Shown here: in pieces, positions 7,957 to 16,040 of the stretch
Layout of the letters: each line of letters begins with the position of its first letter
How positions within the stretch are numbered: position 1 is the first letter of the stretch
Notes under the pieces: model-generated
Database searches by the model: none
Seen by the model: the letters and a program-made list of their open reading frames with translations, nothing else
What the model was told of the DNA's origin: nothing
Assembly: GCA_945901935.1 (NCBI GenBank)
Contig: CAMDLX010000013.1
Span: 1-37,978, forward strand
DNA: 37,978 nucleotides
Direction: 5' to 3'
Origin: Bifidobacterium breve
GTDB taxonomy: Bacteria > Actinomycetota > Acidimicrobiia > Acidimicrobiales > Microtrichaceae
Program-made: the position numbers and the translations under genes

Positions 7957-8783
7957 GCCAACCCTTCGAGACCATTCTGTATAGCGTCGAGGGCCATGTA
8001 GCCACGGTCACGATGAACCGACCGGGCTCTGCGAACGCTCTGAACTCGGCGATGATCGACGAACTCGACGCGGCACTCGACCTTGTAGAGGCTGATGACC
8101 AGGTTCGAGTTGTCGTGCTTCAGGGTGCAGGGAAACACTTCTCTGCAGGCCACGATATGAAGGAACTGCTAGCTGCCGAGGAGCATTGGGTGGCTATGCG
8201 CACCACCCCCGAAGGTAAGCGGCACCACGAGGAAGTCATGTATTGGGAGCGCTCACTTCGCTGGCGGAATCTAGCGAAACCAACCATCGCAGCCGTGCAG
8301 GGTGCATGCTCAGCGGCTGGTCTCATGCTGGCCTGCATGTGCGACCTGATCGTTGCTTCCGAGGATGCAACATTTTCGAATCCGGTTCTTCGAATGGGAG
8401 GCGTTGGCGTTGAACTCCTTGTCGAGCCGTGGGAACTCGGGGCCCGACGCGCAAAAGAGTTCCTTCTCTGTGCCCGAGTTTTGTCTGCTGAGGAAGCCGA
8501 GCGTGCCGGCATGGTCAACCGTGTTGTTCCTCGCGCTCAACTCGAGCAGGCAGCGCAACAAATGGCGGCCGAGGTAGCTCTCGTTCCACCGATGACTGCG
8601 CAGGCTGTGAAGAAATCGATTAACGCCCTCCTTGACCGTCAAGGCCAAACCGACTCCTGGGCGTACCACTTTGATCTCCATCAAGAGGTATCAAATTCCC
8701 CAACTGCGCTCGCGATGATGGCCAAGCGAGCCCAAACTGGCATGGCTGGCATAAAGGCCGAGCAGGCGGGGACTCTTGACTAG
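7953..8783 (+). CDS. Crotonase-fold protein (enoyl-CoA hydratase/isomerase family) with altered active site
   Basis: 276 aa, with FSAGHDMKEL (63-72) forming the first part of the CoA-thioester oxyanion hole and AVQGACSAAGLML (114-126) the second. Aligning without gaps to rat mitochondrial hydratase, the two catalytic glutamates (E144 and E164 there) become M125 and V145. A standard hydration of 2-enoyl-CoA is therefore doubtful, although binding of a CoA thioester and oxyanion stabilisation look intact. E154 in VGVELL is a possible replacement acid. The family includes isomerases, dehalogenases, thioesterases and C-C hydrolases. It is coupled to the preceding acyl-CoA dehydrogenase by an ATGA overlap, so it acts on or near that enzyme's product. 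Confidence 0.85.
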   Translation: MSQPFETILYSVEGHVATVTMNRPGSANALNSAMIDELDAALDLVEADDQVRVVVLQGAGKHFSAGHDMKELLAAEEHWVAMRTTPEGKRHHEEVMYWERSLRWRNLAKPTIAAVQGACSAAGLMLACMCDLIVASEDATFSNPVLRMGGVGVELLVEPWELGARRAKEFLLCARVLSAEEAERAGMVNRVVPRAQLEQAAQQMAAEVALVPPMTAQAVKKSINALLDRQGQTDSWAYHFDLHQEVSNSPTALAMMAKRAQTGMAGIKAEQAGTLD

Positions 8784-8844
8784 GGACTGTCGACTAGGCA
8801 CTTTCCCGTAGCCAATGCCGTTACTGCTCAATCAGTTCTCGGTA

Positions 8845-9471
8845 TCAGGCAGCCAGGCTCTGGTTTCGAGAACGCATCACCCAGGCTGCAGCGATTGCCA
8901 GCATGGTCAGTGCTGCGGCCGAGAGAACACCGAAGGGCAACTCGGGAACAACTGCGGGCGGAAGCACGGGGCAGTTGTTTGCAGTCCCCTTGCTCGGCGA
9001 GAGAGTGGTAACAAAGTTGCCCGTCCCGTTCGGGCAGCGCCCGTAGGTGGTTGTGGCATGACTAGTCCAGGTGTAGCTATCAAGAACCGTGGTTCCGTCA
9101 GTCGCAAACAGCCGGACAAGGTCGGAGGATCCAAGACCGAATCCAAGGGCGGCATCGGTGATGACGAGGTAAGCACCGGCAGCTAAAACGGTACCAGGAG
9201 GGATTGAGTACTTCGCGATGCTGCTTTTTTTCCCCTGCAATTTCAGACCAGAAATATCAACCGGAGTTGTGCCGTTGTTATACAACTCAATCCAGTCTTC
9301 TGACACTGCGGGCCCGGAGACAAGCCAGACGCTTGTAGATTCGACCTCGTTGATTTTGATATCAGAAGTATCGGCCGAGGCGGTCCCGATATTGATTAAT
9401 GACACCAAGCTCAGCAACAGCGCTAGAGCCGCCATACGCAACAGAACGGTTCTTAGATTCCTCACTGCCAT
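8845..9471 (-). CDS. Exported lamin-tail-domain (LTD) protein with PEF-like C-terminal tail
   Basis: 208 aa from the ATG at 9471, preceded by GGAGG at five bases. A signal peptide ending near TASAD is followed by one LTD domain: IKINEVES, DWIELYNNGTTPVDISG, and a conserved FATDGTTVLDSYTW stretch. The C-terminus is VVPELPFGVLS, a hydrophobic segment and an RSRNQSLAA basic end, a motif-TM-basic layout like the PEF/PEP-CTERM sorting signals. LTD domains are beta-sandwiches common on secreted bacterial proteins. It is a paralogue of the protein encoded at 9696-11294, sharing the LTD region and the tail but without the long middle domain. Cell-surface location is likely; function unknown. Confidence 0.8.
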   Translation of the reverse strand: MAVRNLRTVLLRMAALALLLSLVSLINIGTASADTSDIKINEVESTSVWLVSGPAVSEDWIELYNNGTTPVDISGLKLQGKKSSIAKYSIPPGTVLAAGAYLVITDAALGFGLGSSDLVRLFATDGTTVLDSYTWTSHATTTYGRCPNGTGNFVTTLSPSKGTANNCPVLPPAVVPELPFGVLSAAALTMLAIAAAWVMRSRNQSLAA

Positions 9472-9630
9472 AGCAGCCTCCGAGTAGTCAGCGCACAGCA
9501 GCGCATAGGTACAATCCAGAAAATAGAGGGCGGAGTTAGCCGCAACTTGACCTCCACATGAACCGCTACTCAACTCCTACTGAATATGTGGAGCAGGGGT
9601 GAAGCGAACTTGCCTGAGCAAGCTGGCCAG

Positions 9631-9675
9631 CCCTCGAGGTGTCTGCGCAGGTAACTGCACAGACACCTCGAAGGG
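9631..9675. terminator. Long hairpin between the two LTD genes
   Basis: A perfect 12-bp stem (TCGAGGTGTCTG at 9634-9645 with its complement at 9660-9671) has a 14-base loop, and CCC/GGG extends it past one bulged A. It lies 3' of the gene ending at 9696 on the minus strand. There is no T-run on either side, so termination is inferred from stem strength and position only. Confidence 0.5.
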
Positions 9676-9695
9676 TCTGACCTAGCCCGCAGAGA

Positions 9696-11294
9696 TCAGG
9701 CAGCTACAGCAGAATTGCGGCGACGCAGCACCCAGAGGGCACCGAGCGCTAGCAAGGTAACGGCCGCCGCTGAAAGTGCGCCGAGCGGAAACTCTGGCAC
9801 AACTGGCGGAGGCATCACTGTGTTGCTACAAGGCACGTTGCCAGAGCGGATTGCGTTGCCGGCAGTGCTTGCATCATCTGCCCAGAATGCGGGCTTGCGA
9901 TTGTCAACACACTCGGTGGCTGCAGCAATAGCAAAGCCCTCATTGTTGATATTTGGCATTGAGGCTGGACGCTCATACAGGTTCGTGATCGTGAACTTTT
10001 TGGTCACGGCATCCACGTTGAACACTGCTGATCTTCCGGCGCATCCGTCGTCGCAGACAACCCACAGGTTGTTCAAATCCTGATCAAACTCGGTTCCCAT
10101 GACACCGACGAACCCGCTGGTGATCGTGGCGATCCGGGTAAACCCGCCGCCGACGGTATCAAGCGCGTACACATAGAGTTTTCCGGTTGCTTCCACACCA
10201 ACAATAAACAGGCCCGCACCGTGATTGGCGTAGTTGGCAGGGTTGTACGTAGATCCTGTGGACTCATCGAGGAAGCCTTGGGCGGTGAGGTAGGAGTCGG
10301 GGATCCAAGAGATGGTCTCGAGTCCGGTGTTGGCAGTGTTGACTGGCAGGTCTGCAGTCAAGTTCCACTCATTGGTCGCAGTCAGTGTCGAGCCCGCAGC
10401 GGAAACGTCGTAGCGAAGGATGCTGTTACGGCTGACCGAGTTCGCTGAGTTGTTGCGCTCTGATGAAACGTACAGACCGTCTGTTGAGGCTGTTCCACCC
10501 ATGGTGACGCCTTCGGCATCAACATCGCCAGTTCCATCTGTGTAGCGAAGCAGCTTGCCGCTTCCCCAATCATTGGTGGTGTCCGGAACCCAGTTGGCAC
10601 CGTTGTAGACCATACGGAACATCGCACCCGGGCCATTTCTGGTTGCCCACAGCACACCAGGAGTGGCAGTCCCTGAGCCTTCGTAGTCAAGGCCGCTCAT
10701 GTTGCTGCTGAAGGTGTTGGCGACATCAACTGTCTGAACTGCTGGATCACCTGGCCAGGTCAGACCTGGAACCAAAGTGGTGGTGGTCGAGGTGGTTGTT
10801 GTTGCACTCGCTCCACAGCTGTTTGCAGTGCCCTTGGTAGAAGCAGCCGTTGTGGCGAAGCTTCCTGAACCATCGGGACAGCGGCCATAGGTGGTGCTGG
10901 CGTGAGCAGTCCATGTATAGCTATCAAGAAGTGTGGTTCCGTCGGTTGCAAACAACCGTGCAGAGTCAGCTGATCCAAGACCAAAGCCAAATGTTGCTTC
11001 ATCGATTGTGTAGAAAGCGCCTGCGGCCAGCGTGGTCGAAGCGGGGATGGAGTACTGCACGCGGGTGTTGTCATTATCTACAAACTTGAGCCCCGAGATG
11101 TCTACCGACGCAGAACCGCTGTTATACAACTCCACCCAGTCTCCGGGTGAGCCACCGCTGGATTCAACCTCGTTCACCTTGATGTCAGACACAGCAGCCG
11201 AGGCCACCGAAGTGTTGAACACAGTCAGGGTGGTAAGCAACAGTGCGAGTGCTCCCACCTTCGGCGCATACCTTGCAATCTTCTTCATTTTCAC
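9696..11294 (-). CDS. Exported LTD plus phytase/SdiA-regulated-like beta-propeller protein with PEF-like tail
   Basis: 532 aa. A signal peptide (ALALLLTTLTVF, cleavage near ASA) precedes an LTD domain (about 35-165) and a Thr-rich linker. About residues 185-495 contain the pattern MSGLDYEG, DAEGVTMGG, LETISWIPDS, MGTEFDQDLNNLWVV and NEGFAIA, as in the 'esterase-like activity of phytase' / SdiA-regulated beta-propeller families. The end is VVPEFPLGALS, a hydrophobic stretch and LRRRNSAVAA. The C-terminal tail nearly copies that of the neighbouring small LTD protein. The start is either the GTG at 11294 (GGGGAG five bases upstream) or the ATG at 11288. Expected on the cell surface; phosphate-ester hydrolysis is a guess, favoured slightly by the PhoX-like gene nearby. 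Confidence 0.78.
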   Translation of the reverse strand: MKMKKIARYAPKVGALALLLTTLTVFNTSVASAAVSDIKVNEVESSGGSPGDWVELYNSGSASVDISGLKFVDNDNTRVQYSIPASTTLAAGAFYTIDEATFGFGLGSADSARLFATDGTTLLDSYTWTAHASTTYGRCPDGSGSFATTAASTKGTANSCGASATTTTSTTTTLVPGLTWPGDPAVQTVDVANTFSSNMSGLDYEGSGTATPGVLWATRNGPGAMFRMVYNGANWVPDTTNDWGSGKLLRYTDGTGDVDAEGVTMGGTASTDGLYVSSERNNSANSVSRNSILRYDVSAAGSTLTATNEWNLTADLPVNTANTGLETISWIPDSYLTAQGFLDESTGSTYNPANYANHGAGLFIVGVEATGKLYVYALDTVGGGFTRIATITSGFVGVMGTEFDQDLNNLWVVCDDGCAGRSAVFNVDAVTKKFTITNLYERPASMPNINNEGFAIAAATECVDNRKPAFWADDASTAGNAIRSGNVPCSNTVMPPPVVPEFPLGALSAAAVTLLALGALWVLRRRNSAVAA

Positions 11295-11556
11295 AGCAAC
11301 TCCCCTATTCCCGTTCGCCCACAGCCGAGCGAAGTTGTTGCGAAACTAAACAACGCTGTTGGACGCCCCCTTACCTTTAGGTGGACAGAAGCTCAACAGT
11401 GAGCCAACCCTGCCCCCTAGACACGGCCTCTCGACCCAGGCTCTATACACAGCCTCTAGACACAGGGCTGCTGGTCACGCAGACTGTTGGTTCAAGGTTG
11501 TAGAGCAACCCTGAGTTCAAAAAGGCGGCGCGGGTACTCGCTGTTCTGGGGATGGA

Positions 11557-13104
11557 GTGCACGTGGGGAACCTTCGAGGGCTAATGCAAACCAGGTTGGC
11601 GATAGCTGCCCTAGCAGTTCTTTCTGCAATCGCTTTGTTGAGTACTGCCTGCGTTGCTAGTGGCGCACCGCCTGCAGTAGGCAACCCTGGCGACTCAAGC
11701 GAACTTCTGTGGCTAAAAGCCGTGCGAGGTCAGCAGGCTGGTATCTACGACAGCGCAGGCCGACAGGTACTTCTTCGAGGTACCAATTTCAACCACTTGG
11801 GCGACTATTTCTCTACTGATCCCAGCCTGCCGACCGTAGCTACCCTCGACGAGACTGACTGGGCCGATGCTGCGGCTCAGGGAATGAACGTGGTCCGCCT
11901 CGTCACAAATTGGTCGGCCTGGGAACCTGTTCGCGATCAGATCGATCTGAGTTACTTGGCCAGGGTTCGCGCCGCTGTGACCGCCGCAAATGCCCATGGC
12001 ATCTATGTGGTGATCGACATGCACCAGGACGCGTGGTCCAAATTTGTCTTCACCCCGGCAGAGGAAATCTGCCCTGCGGGAACCTCGCATCAGATCGGCT
12101 GGGATGGCGCTCCCTCTTGGGCAACCCTGACCGACGGCTATCCAACCTGCACACCCGGCGGCCGAGAGAACAGTCCGGCTGTTCGAGCCGCATGGGAGAA
12201 CTTCTATAAGAACGCTGGAGGCGTGCGCGATGAACTCGCACAACTCTGGGGCTTTATCGCCACTGAGTTCGCAGAGGATGCCGGAGTAGCCGGCTTCGAT
12301 CTATTGAATGAGCCCGGATACGGATTCGATCAGAGCATCACTCTGGTGGGATTGGCTCAGTTCTATGCGGCGGCGATTGCAGAGATTCGTGCAGCAGAAT
12401 TGGAAGTCAACTCAGCAGGCGGCTCGGCTCTCGGCCACGTCGTGTTCTTTGAACCAACGGTCAATGGCCCGTTTGTGGCCACCGAGTTCAGCGCCGACCC
12501 GAACTTGGTCTTCGCTCCTCACAATTACGGCGAGTCAATTGTCGGCAACGGAGTAGCCGGGTTCCTCGAACTTCTCGCCGGGGCCCTGCAAACTCTGACC
12601 AAGGCCTACGGAACCACCAGTTGGATTGGCGAGTACGGCATATTTACCAGTGACCAAGCCCAGGCCACCGCATATATGTCGCGGTTTAATCGTCTTGATG
12701 ATCGCAACCCGGGGGCGGGCGGCACATGGTGGCAATGGGAACAACAATGTGGCGACCCGCATAATGCCAACGGCGCCTACCCACCAAGCGCAGAGTGGTT
12801 GGCCTCACAACAACAGAACTGCACCGAGGCACCGCGAATGAATACGGCATGCACAGCCCGCTCCTACCCCAGGGCCATGCCCGGCCGACTGACATCAGTA
12901 GTTGCCGAGCCCTGCGGGGGCGCAGTCACCGTAACGGGACGCACCTCAGCCCCAAGCACTGCAGTGCTGTGGTTCCAGTCGGACTCTGCAGTTGCGCCAA
13001 CGGTCACGGGCACGGGCATAGGCGGTTCGAACGCCGTGCAATCCCGAGGTGGTTGGCGAGTCACCGTCGAAGTCAGCGGCGACTACAAAATCAACCTTGC
13101 CTAG
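11557..13104 (+). CDS. GH5 endoglycoceramidase-like exported glycoside hydrolase
   Basis: 515 aa. The acid/base E252 in DLLNEP, the nucleophile E359 in WIGEYG, VVIDMHQDAW (151-160) and NVVRLVTNW (111-119) define a GH5 clan-A barrel. The 'Y-P-R-A' segment that opens the C-terminal beta-sandwich (about 430-515) is typical of bacterial endoglycosylceramidases, which cut the oligosaccharide from glycosphingolipids. The hydrophobic N-terminus ends in LLSTAC, so it is probably a lipoprotein anchored at C32. The start given is the GTG at 11557; the ATG at 11584 (residue 10) fits the signal peptide as well. The last 14 bases overlap the convergent PhoX-like gene. Activity on other beta-glycosides is possible. 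Confidence 0.85.
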   Translation: MHVGNLRGLMQTRLAIAALAVLSAIALLSTACVASGAPPAVGNPGDSSELLWLKAVRGQQAGIYDSAGRQVLLRGTNFNHLGDYFSTDPSLPTVATLDETDWADAAAQGMNVVRLVTNWSAWEPVRDQIDLSYLARVRAAVTAANAHGIYVVIDMHQDAWSKFVFTPAEEICPAGTSHQIGWDGAPSWATLTDGYPTCTPGGRENSPAVRAAWENFYKNAGGVRDELAQLWGFIATEFAEDAGVAGFDLLNEPGYGFDQSITLVGLAQFYAAAIAEIRAAELEVNSAGGSALGHVVFFEPTVNGPFVATEFSADPNLVFAPHNYGESIVGNGVAGFLELLAGALQTLTKAYGTTSWIGEYGIFTSDQAQATAYMSRFNRLDDRNPGAGGTWWQWEQQCGDPHNANGAYPPSAEWLASQQQNCTEAPRMNTACTARSYPRAMPGRLTSVVAEPCGGAVTVTGRTSAPSTAVLWFQSDSAVAPTVTGTGIGGSNAVQSRGGWRVTVEVSGDYKINLA

Positions 13105-14299
13105 CGAGCAACTCGTCGAATGGCCCGGTGACCTCATAGGTAATTCCGAGCGGAAATCCTAAGGGGCCCACGCTTCCTCTTTGAGAGCTGAAATACAGCC
13201 GCTGACCATCGGGGCTGAAGCACGGCCCGGTCACTTCACTGCCATCTTGACCGGGTAGCCGAATGACCGATACTGCAGTGTTGTCAGGTCGCAGCATGAC
13301 AACTTCCATGTCGCCGCCATCCTCTGCGATGAGCAGCGATCCAGATCCCTGATCAAGCCAGAGGTTGTCAACGCCGGAAAGAATGCTTGACCCGCCACCT
13401 TGGTACCGGACATCAATCTGGCCGGTCGCAAGTTGCACTTCCCAGACCCGATTATCGCCTTTGGTAGTGAACCAAACGGTGTCTCCATTCGTGGCAATCC
13501 CCTCGCCACCATTGAACTCAATCGTTCCGGGAACCTGCTCTCTGCAAGGCTTCTGGAATACGTCAGGTCGGGGGTTCGGAACCCGCGCCCAAGTGATCCT
13601 GCCTCCGACTGTCGAAGCAGTCGCTACTTCAAGCACACCCGAGGAGAGGTCGCCCTCGACCTTGGGCGTAAACCGGTAGAGCGCTCCGTCGGGTCGATCC
13701 TCGGTCATGTAGACACGCCCATCGGCGGCCACCGCAGCGGCCTCATGCTTGAACGCCCCCATCGACCAGCGGCGATGTGCTTGTTCTGCTCCAGTTGGGT
13801 CACACTCCCAAACTGAGCCACCCTCCCATTCCTCGCAACTCAGCCAGGTCCCCCAAGGCGTCGCTCCACCGGCGCAGTTGAGCGCAGTATTTGCCAGAAT
13901 CTGCTTCGCGCCCACGACTCTGCCATCCGGAGCGAACCGGATGGAGGTCACACCTCCCGTTGCAGGGATCTCATGATTTACCGTGAGATACCAACCGCCC
14001 GCTACTGCTGGGTCAACAAAGGTGGCTGCCCCATCGGGAAACACTCGATACTTCAGTGAGGTTCCAGCGATGGTTTCGCCTCCGCGGGCAATCACTCGAC
14101 TCGAAAAACCTGGTGGGAGTAGAACACCGTTGGCATCCGCACCAACCTGAGGCTCGTTCGATGGAGTGCAAGCCTGAGTGAAGGCCGCCGCCACGGCAAG
14201 CGTGCCCGCTGCACCAGACCATTTCAGCACCGCACGACGCGTCACGTGCCCCTGCGAGGTGTTCCTGCTGACTTGGCCGAAATTCTGGTCCGCGCTCAT
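13091..14299 (-). CDS. PhoX family (DUF839) protein with TAT signal
   Basis: 402 aa. The N-terminus has TRRAVLK and a hydrophobic stretch ending in AAAFTQAC, a twin-arginine signal, possibly with lipid attachment. NCAGGATPWGTWLSCEEW (about 140-157) and the later MGAFKHEA and YMTEDRP segments are the family hallmarks; acidic residues there bind Ca/Fe in PhoX alkaline phosphatases. Mature PhoX enzymes are longer, so this is the short DUF839 branch, and phosphatase activity is not certain. TACCGT lies seven bases before the ATG with no Shine-Dalgarno, consistent with a leaderless message. The neighbouring phytase-like protein suggests, weakly, a phosphorus-scavenging theme. Confidence 0.82.
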   Translation of the reverse strand: MSADQNFGQVSRNTSQGHVTRRAVLKWSGAAGTLAVAAAFTQACTPSNEPQVGADANGVLLPPGFSSRVIARGGETIAGTSLKYRVFPDGAATFVDPAVAGGWYLTVNHEIPATGGVTSIRFAPDGRVVGAKQILANTALNCAGGATPWGTWLSCEEWEGGSVWECDPTGAEQAHRRWSMGAFKHEAAAVAADGRVYMTEDRPDGALYRFTPKVEGDLSSGVLEVATASTVGGRITWARVPNPRPDVFQKPCREQVPGTIEFNGGEGIATNGDTVWFTTKGDNRVWEVQLATGQIDVRYQGGGSSILSGVDNLWLDQGSGSLLIAEDGGDMEVVMLRPDNTAVSVIRLPGQDGSEVTGPCFSPDGQRLYFSSQRGSVGPLGFPLGITYEVTGPFDELLARQG

Positions 14300-14369
14300 C
14301 CGGGCAACGGTAGTGGCATCAGGAAACGATAACTACCCCCACCCCCACTCTCCCCCCACAAAACTCCGC

Positions 14370-14415
14370 TTTGTCCTGCGCCTGACCCCCCATAGGGGGT
14401 CAGGCGCAGGACGAA
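14370..14415. terminator. Strong hairpin terminator downstream of uppP
   Basis: Perfect 18-bp GC-rich stem: GTCCTGCGCCTGACCCCC at 14373-14390 with its complement at 14395-14412, loop CATA, plus TTT/GAA pairing at the base. It starts about 10 bases past the uppP stop on the minus strand and ahead of the PhoX-like gene, which starts at 14299 going the other way from it. Confidence 0.8.
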
Positions 14416-14425
14416 ACCAGACGGG

Positions 14426-15421
14426 TTAGGCGTTGAGCGCACCAGTAATGAGCAGCCCAGCGGTGAAACCGGCAATCACAATTCGATACCAGCCGAATAT
14501 CGCCAGACTGTGTTCCTGCAGGTATGTAATCAACCACTTAATAGAGATCACGGCCGCTAAGAACGCGAACACAAGACCAATCAGCGGGTCGAGCAGGCCG
14601 AACTGGGTAAAGAGTTCCCCTCCGTCCTTCAGCACGGAGTAGCCGCTTGCGGCGGACAGCGTGACAAACCCCAACAGAAAGCTGAACTCAACTGCGGCGC
14701 TCATGCTGACTCCGACGAGCAGCGCGCCCAGGATTGCTGCCAAGGAACGACTCGTCCCCGGCCAGAGAGCAATGCACTGAACCAACCCAATGATGAAGGC
14801 TTGGCGAACAGTAATTTCCAGAAGGCGATCCCGCCCAGGCTCTGCGGGCTCACCTCGATGAGGAATCTTCCCCGCTCGCTCCAACCCCAAAATCAAGAGT
14901 CCACCCACAAACCACGCAAAGACAATGGTCCACGAGGAGAACAGCACCTCCTTAATTTTGTTGTCGAGCAGGAACCCCAAGACTGCTGCCGGGGCGAAGG
15001 CCACGATCAGCAAGATCAGCAAGTGGCGACCCCCTGCGGACTTGCCGAACACACCCAAAATCATGTCTCGGAACCGCTTCCAGAACAGTCCCGCCACTGC
15101 CAAAATCGCACCGAACTGAATGGCGATGGCATAGGTATCCGCAGCATCCTGATCGGCCTTGGTTGTGCCAAGCCCTAACAGGTCCGAGGCCACGAGCAGG
15201 TGTCCCGTCGAGGAGATGGGCAAGTACTCGGTCACTCCTTCGATGATTCCGAGCAATGCCGCTCGCCAAGCAGTCATGGCAGTTTCTGTCGTCGATGCCA
15301 CCTGCACAGTGAGCGCTGCTGCGGTTGCAGGCTGCAGGATTGCCAGCACTGCTAGAGCCCCAAGGGTCGCTGCGACGGCCTTGCGACTGACCGCGGCCGC
15401 CTGGATTTTGTTCGTGTTCAC
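14426..15421 (-). CDS. uppP: Undecaprenyl-diphosphatase UppP (BacA), with N-terminal extension
   Basis: 331 aa from a GTG at 15421. The core (from M49, ATG at 15277) has GIIEGVTEYLPISSTGHLL and, near the middle, WPGTSRSLAAI, the two active-site motifs of UppP, within a protein of about eight membrane segments. It removes a phosphate from undecaprenyl diphosphate to recycle the lipid carrier of peptidoglycan and other envelope polymers. The 48-residue extension has a hydrophobic stretch VAATLGALAVLAILQ followed by ATAAALT, like a signal peptide or extra membrane helix. It is favoured because TACCCT lies six bases before the GTG, whereas the ATG at 15277 lacks a ribosome site; the shorter 283-residue form remains possible. 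Confidence 0.9.
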   Translation of the reverse strand: MNTNKIQAAAVSRKAVAATLGALAVLAILQPATAAALTVQVASTTETAMTAWRAALLGIIEGVTEYLPISSTGHLLVASDLLGLGTTKADQDAADTYAIAIQFGAILAVAGLFWKRFRDMILGVFGKSAGGRHLLILLIVAFAPAAVLGFLLDNKIKEVLFSSWTIVFAWFVGGLLILGLERAGKIPHRGEPAEPGRDRLLEITVRQAFIIGLVQCIALWPGTSRSLAAILGALLVGVSMSAAVEFSFLLGFVTLSAASGYSVLKDGGELFTQFGLLDPLIGLVFAFLAAVISIKWLITYLQEHSLAIFGWYRIVIAGFTAGLLITGALNA

Positions 15422-15427
15422 CGTGGC

Positions 15428-15433
15428 AGGGTA
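15428..15433 (-). promoter_or_regulatory. -10 box for a leaderless uppP transcript
   Basis: On the minus strand TACCCT fits the TANNNT consensus and is six bases from the GTG at 15421, which would place the transcription start at the start codon. No Shine-Dalgarno is present. No clear -35 was identified. Confidence 0.45.
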
Positions 15434-15521
15434 ACCGTTGCCGCTGATGGGAAGCGTGGACCTTCCGGGCGGCCTAGTTTGGTAGCCACCTAGCAATTCT
15501 TTGCTGAGCTTTGGAGGACAT

Positions 15522-16040
15522 GTGCACGCACTGATTACCACTGACGGATCAGAAGTCTCGATTGAGGCGGCGCAGAAAGCGGTCAGGTTGCTCAACCCGA
15601 CGAAGATCACGTTGCTCACCGTTGCCGATACCAGCGTTGCGAGTGACTCGGGCGCAGGTGGTTTCGAGGGAAACCTGCTGTCACCAACAGAGTCCCTCAA
15701 TGCTCGAAACGCAATCCTTGATGAGGGCCGAGACGAATTGGCTGGCACCGTTGCATCCCTTGGAGTTGATCCCAGCATCGTGGAACACAAGGTTGTTGAG
15801 GGCTCGGCCGGAATCATGATTTGCCTGGTAGCCAAACAGACCAATCCAGACGTTGTAATAGTTGGATCACACGGTCGAGGGTGGTTTAAGCGGGTGGTGA
15901 TTGGCTCGGTAAGTGAATACGTGTCTCGGCATTGCGTGGCTCCGGTTCTAGTGATCCGCCATGCGGATGCGGCCGCCCTGGCAGATACAGCAGCGGAGAA
16001 TGTGCCCGAGGGCAAAACCCCAGACTCATCGGCCACGTGA
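15522..16040 (+). CDS. Universal stress protein (UspA family)
   Basis: 172 aa from a GTG at 15522, chosen because GGAGG ends four bases upstream; the peptide then begins MHALITTDGSEVS. The nucleotide-binding signature GSHGRGWFKRVVIGSVSEYV is the G-x-H-G-x-x-G/W-x9-GS pattern of ATP-binding Usp proteins. Single Usp domain in the cytosol, with a short Ala/Asp/Glu-rich tail. It diverges from uppP and its stop overlaps the xseA start (GTGA), so it is cotranscribed with exonuclease VII. Confidence 0.9.
   Translation: MHALITTDGSEVSIEAAQKAVRLLNPTKITLLTVADTSVASDSGAGGFEGNLLSPTESLNARNAILDEGRDELAGTVASLGVDPSIVEHKVVEGSAGIMICLVAKQTNPDVVIVGSHGRGWFKRVVIGSVSEYVSRHCVAPVLVIRHADAAALADTAAENVPEGKTPDSSAT

Noticed and set aside
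11360-11520. Short direct repeats (AGACAC, CCTCTAGACACAG-like) upstream of the GH5 gene
   Set aside because: Units are short, irregularly spaced and imperfect; no regulatory or mobile meaning could be supported.
15422-16036. Upstream extension of the uppP frame to 16036
   Set aside because: It is antisense to the universal stress protein gene and has no family resemblance; the GTG at 15421 or ATG at 15277 is the real start.
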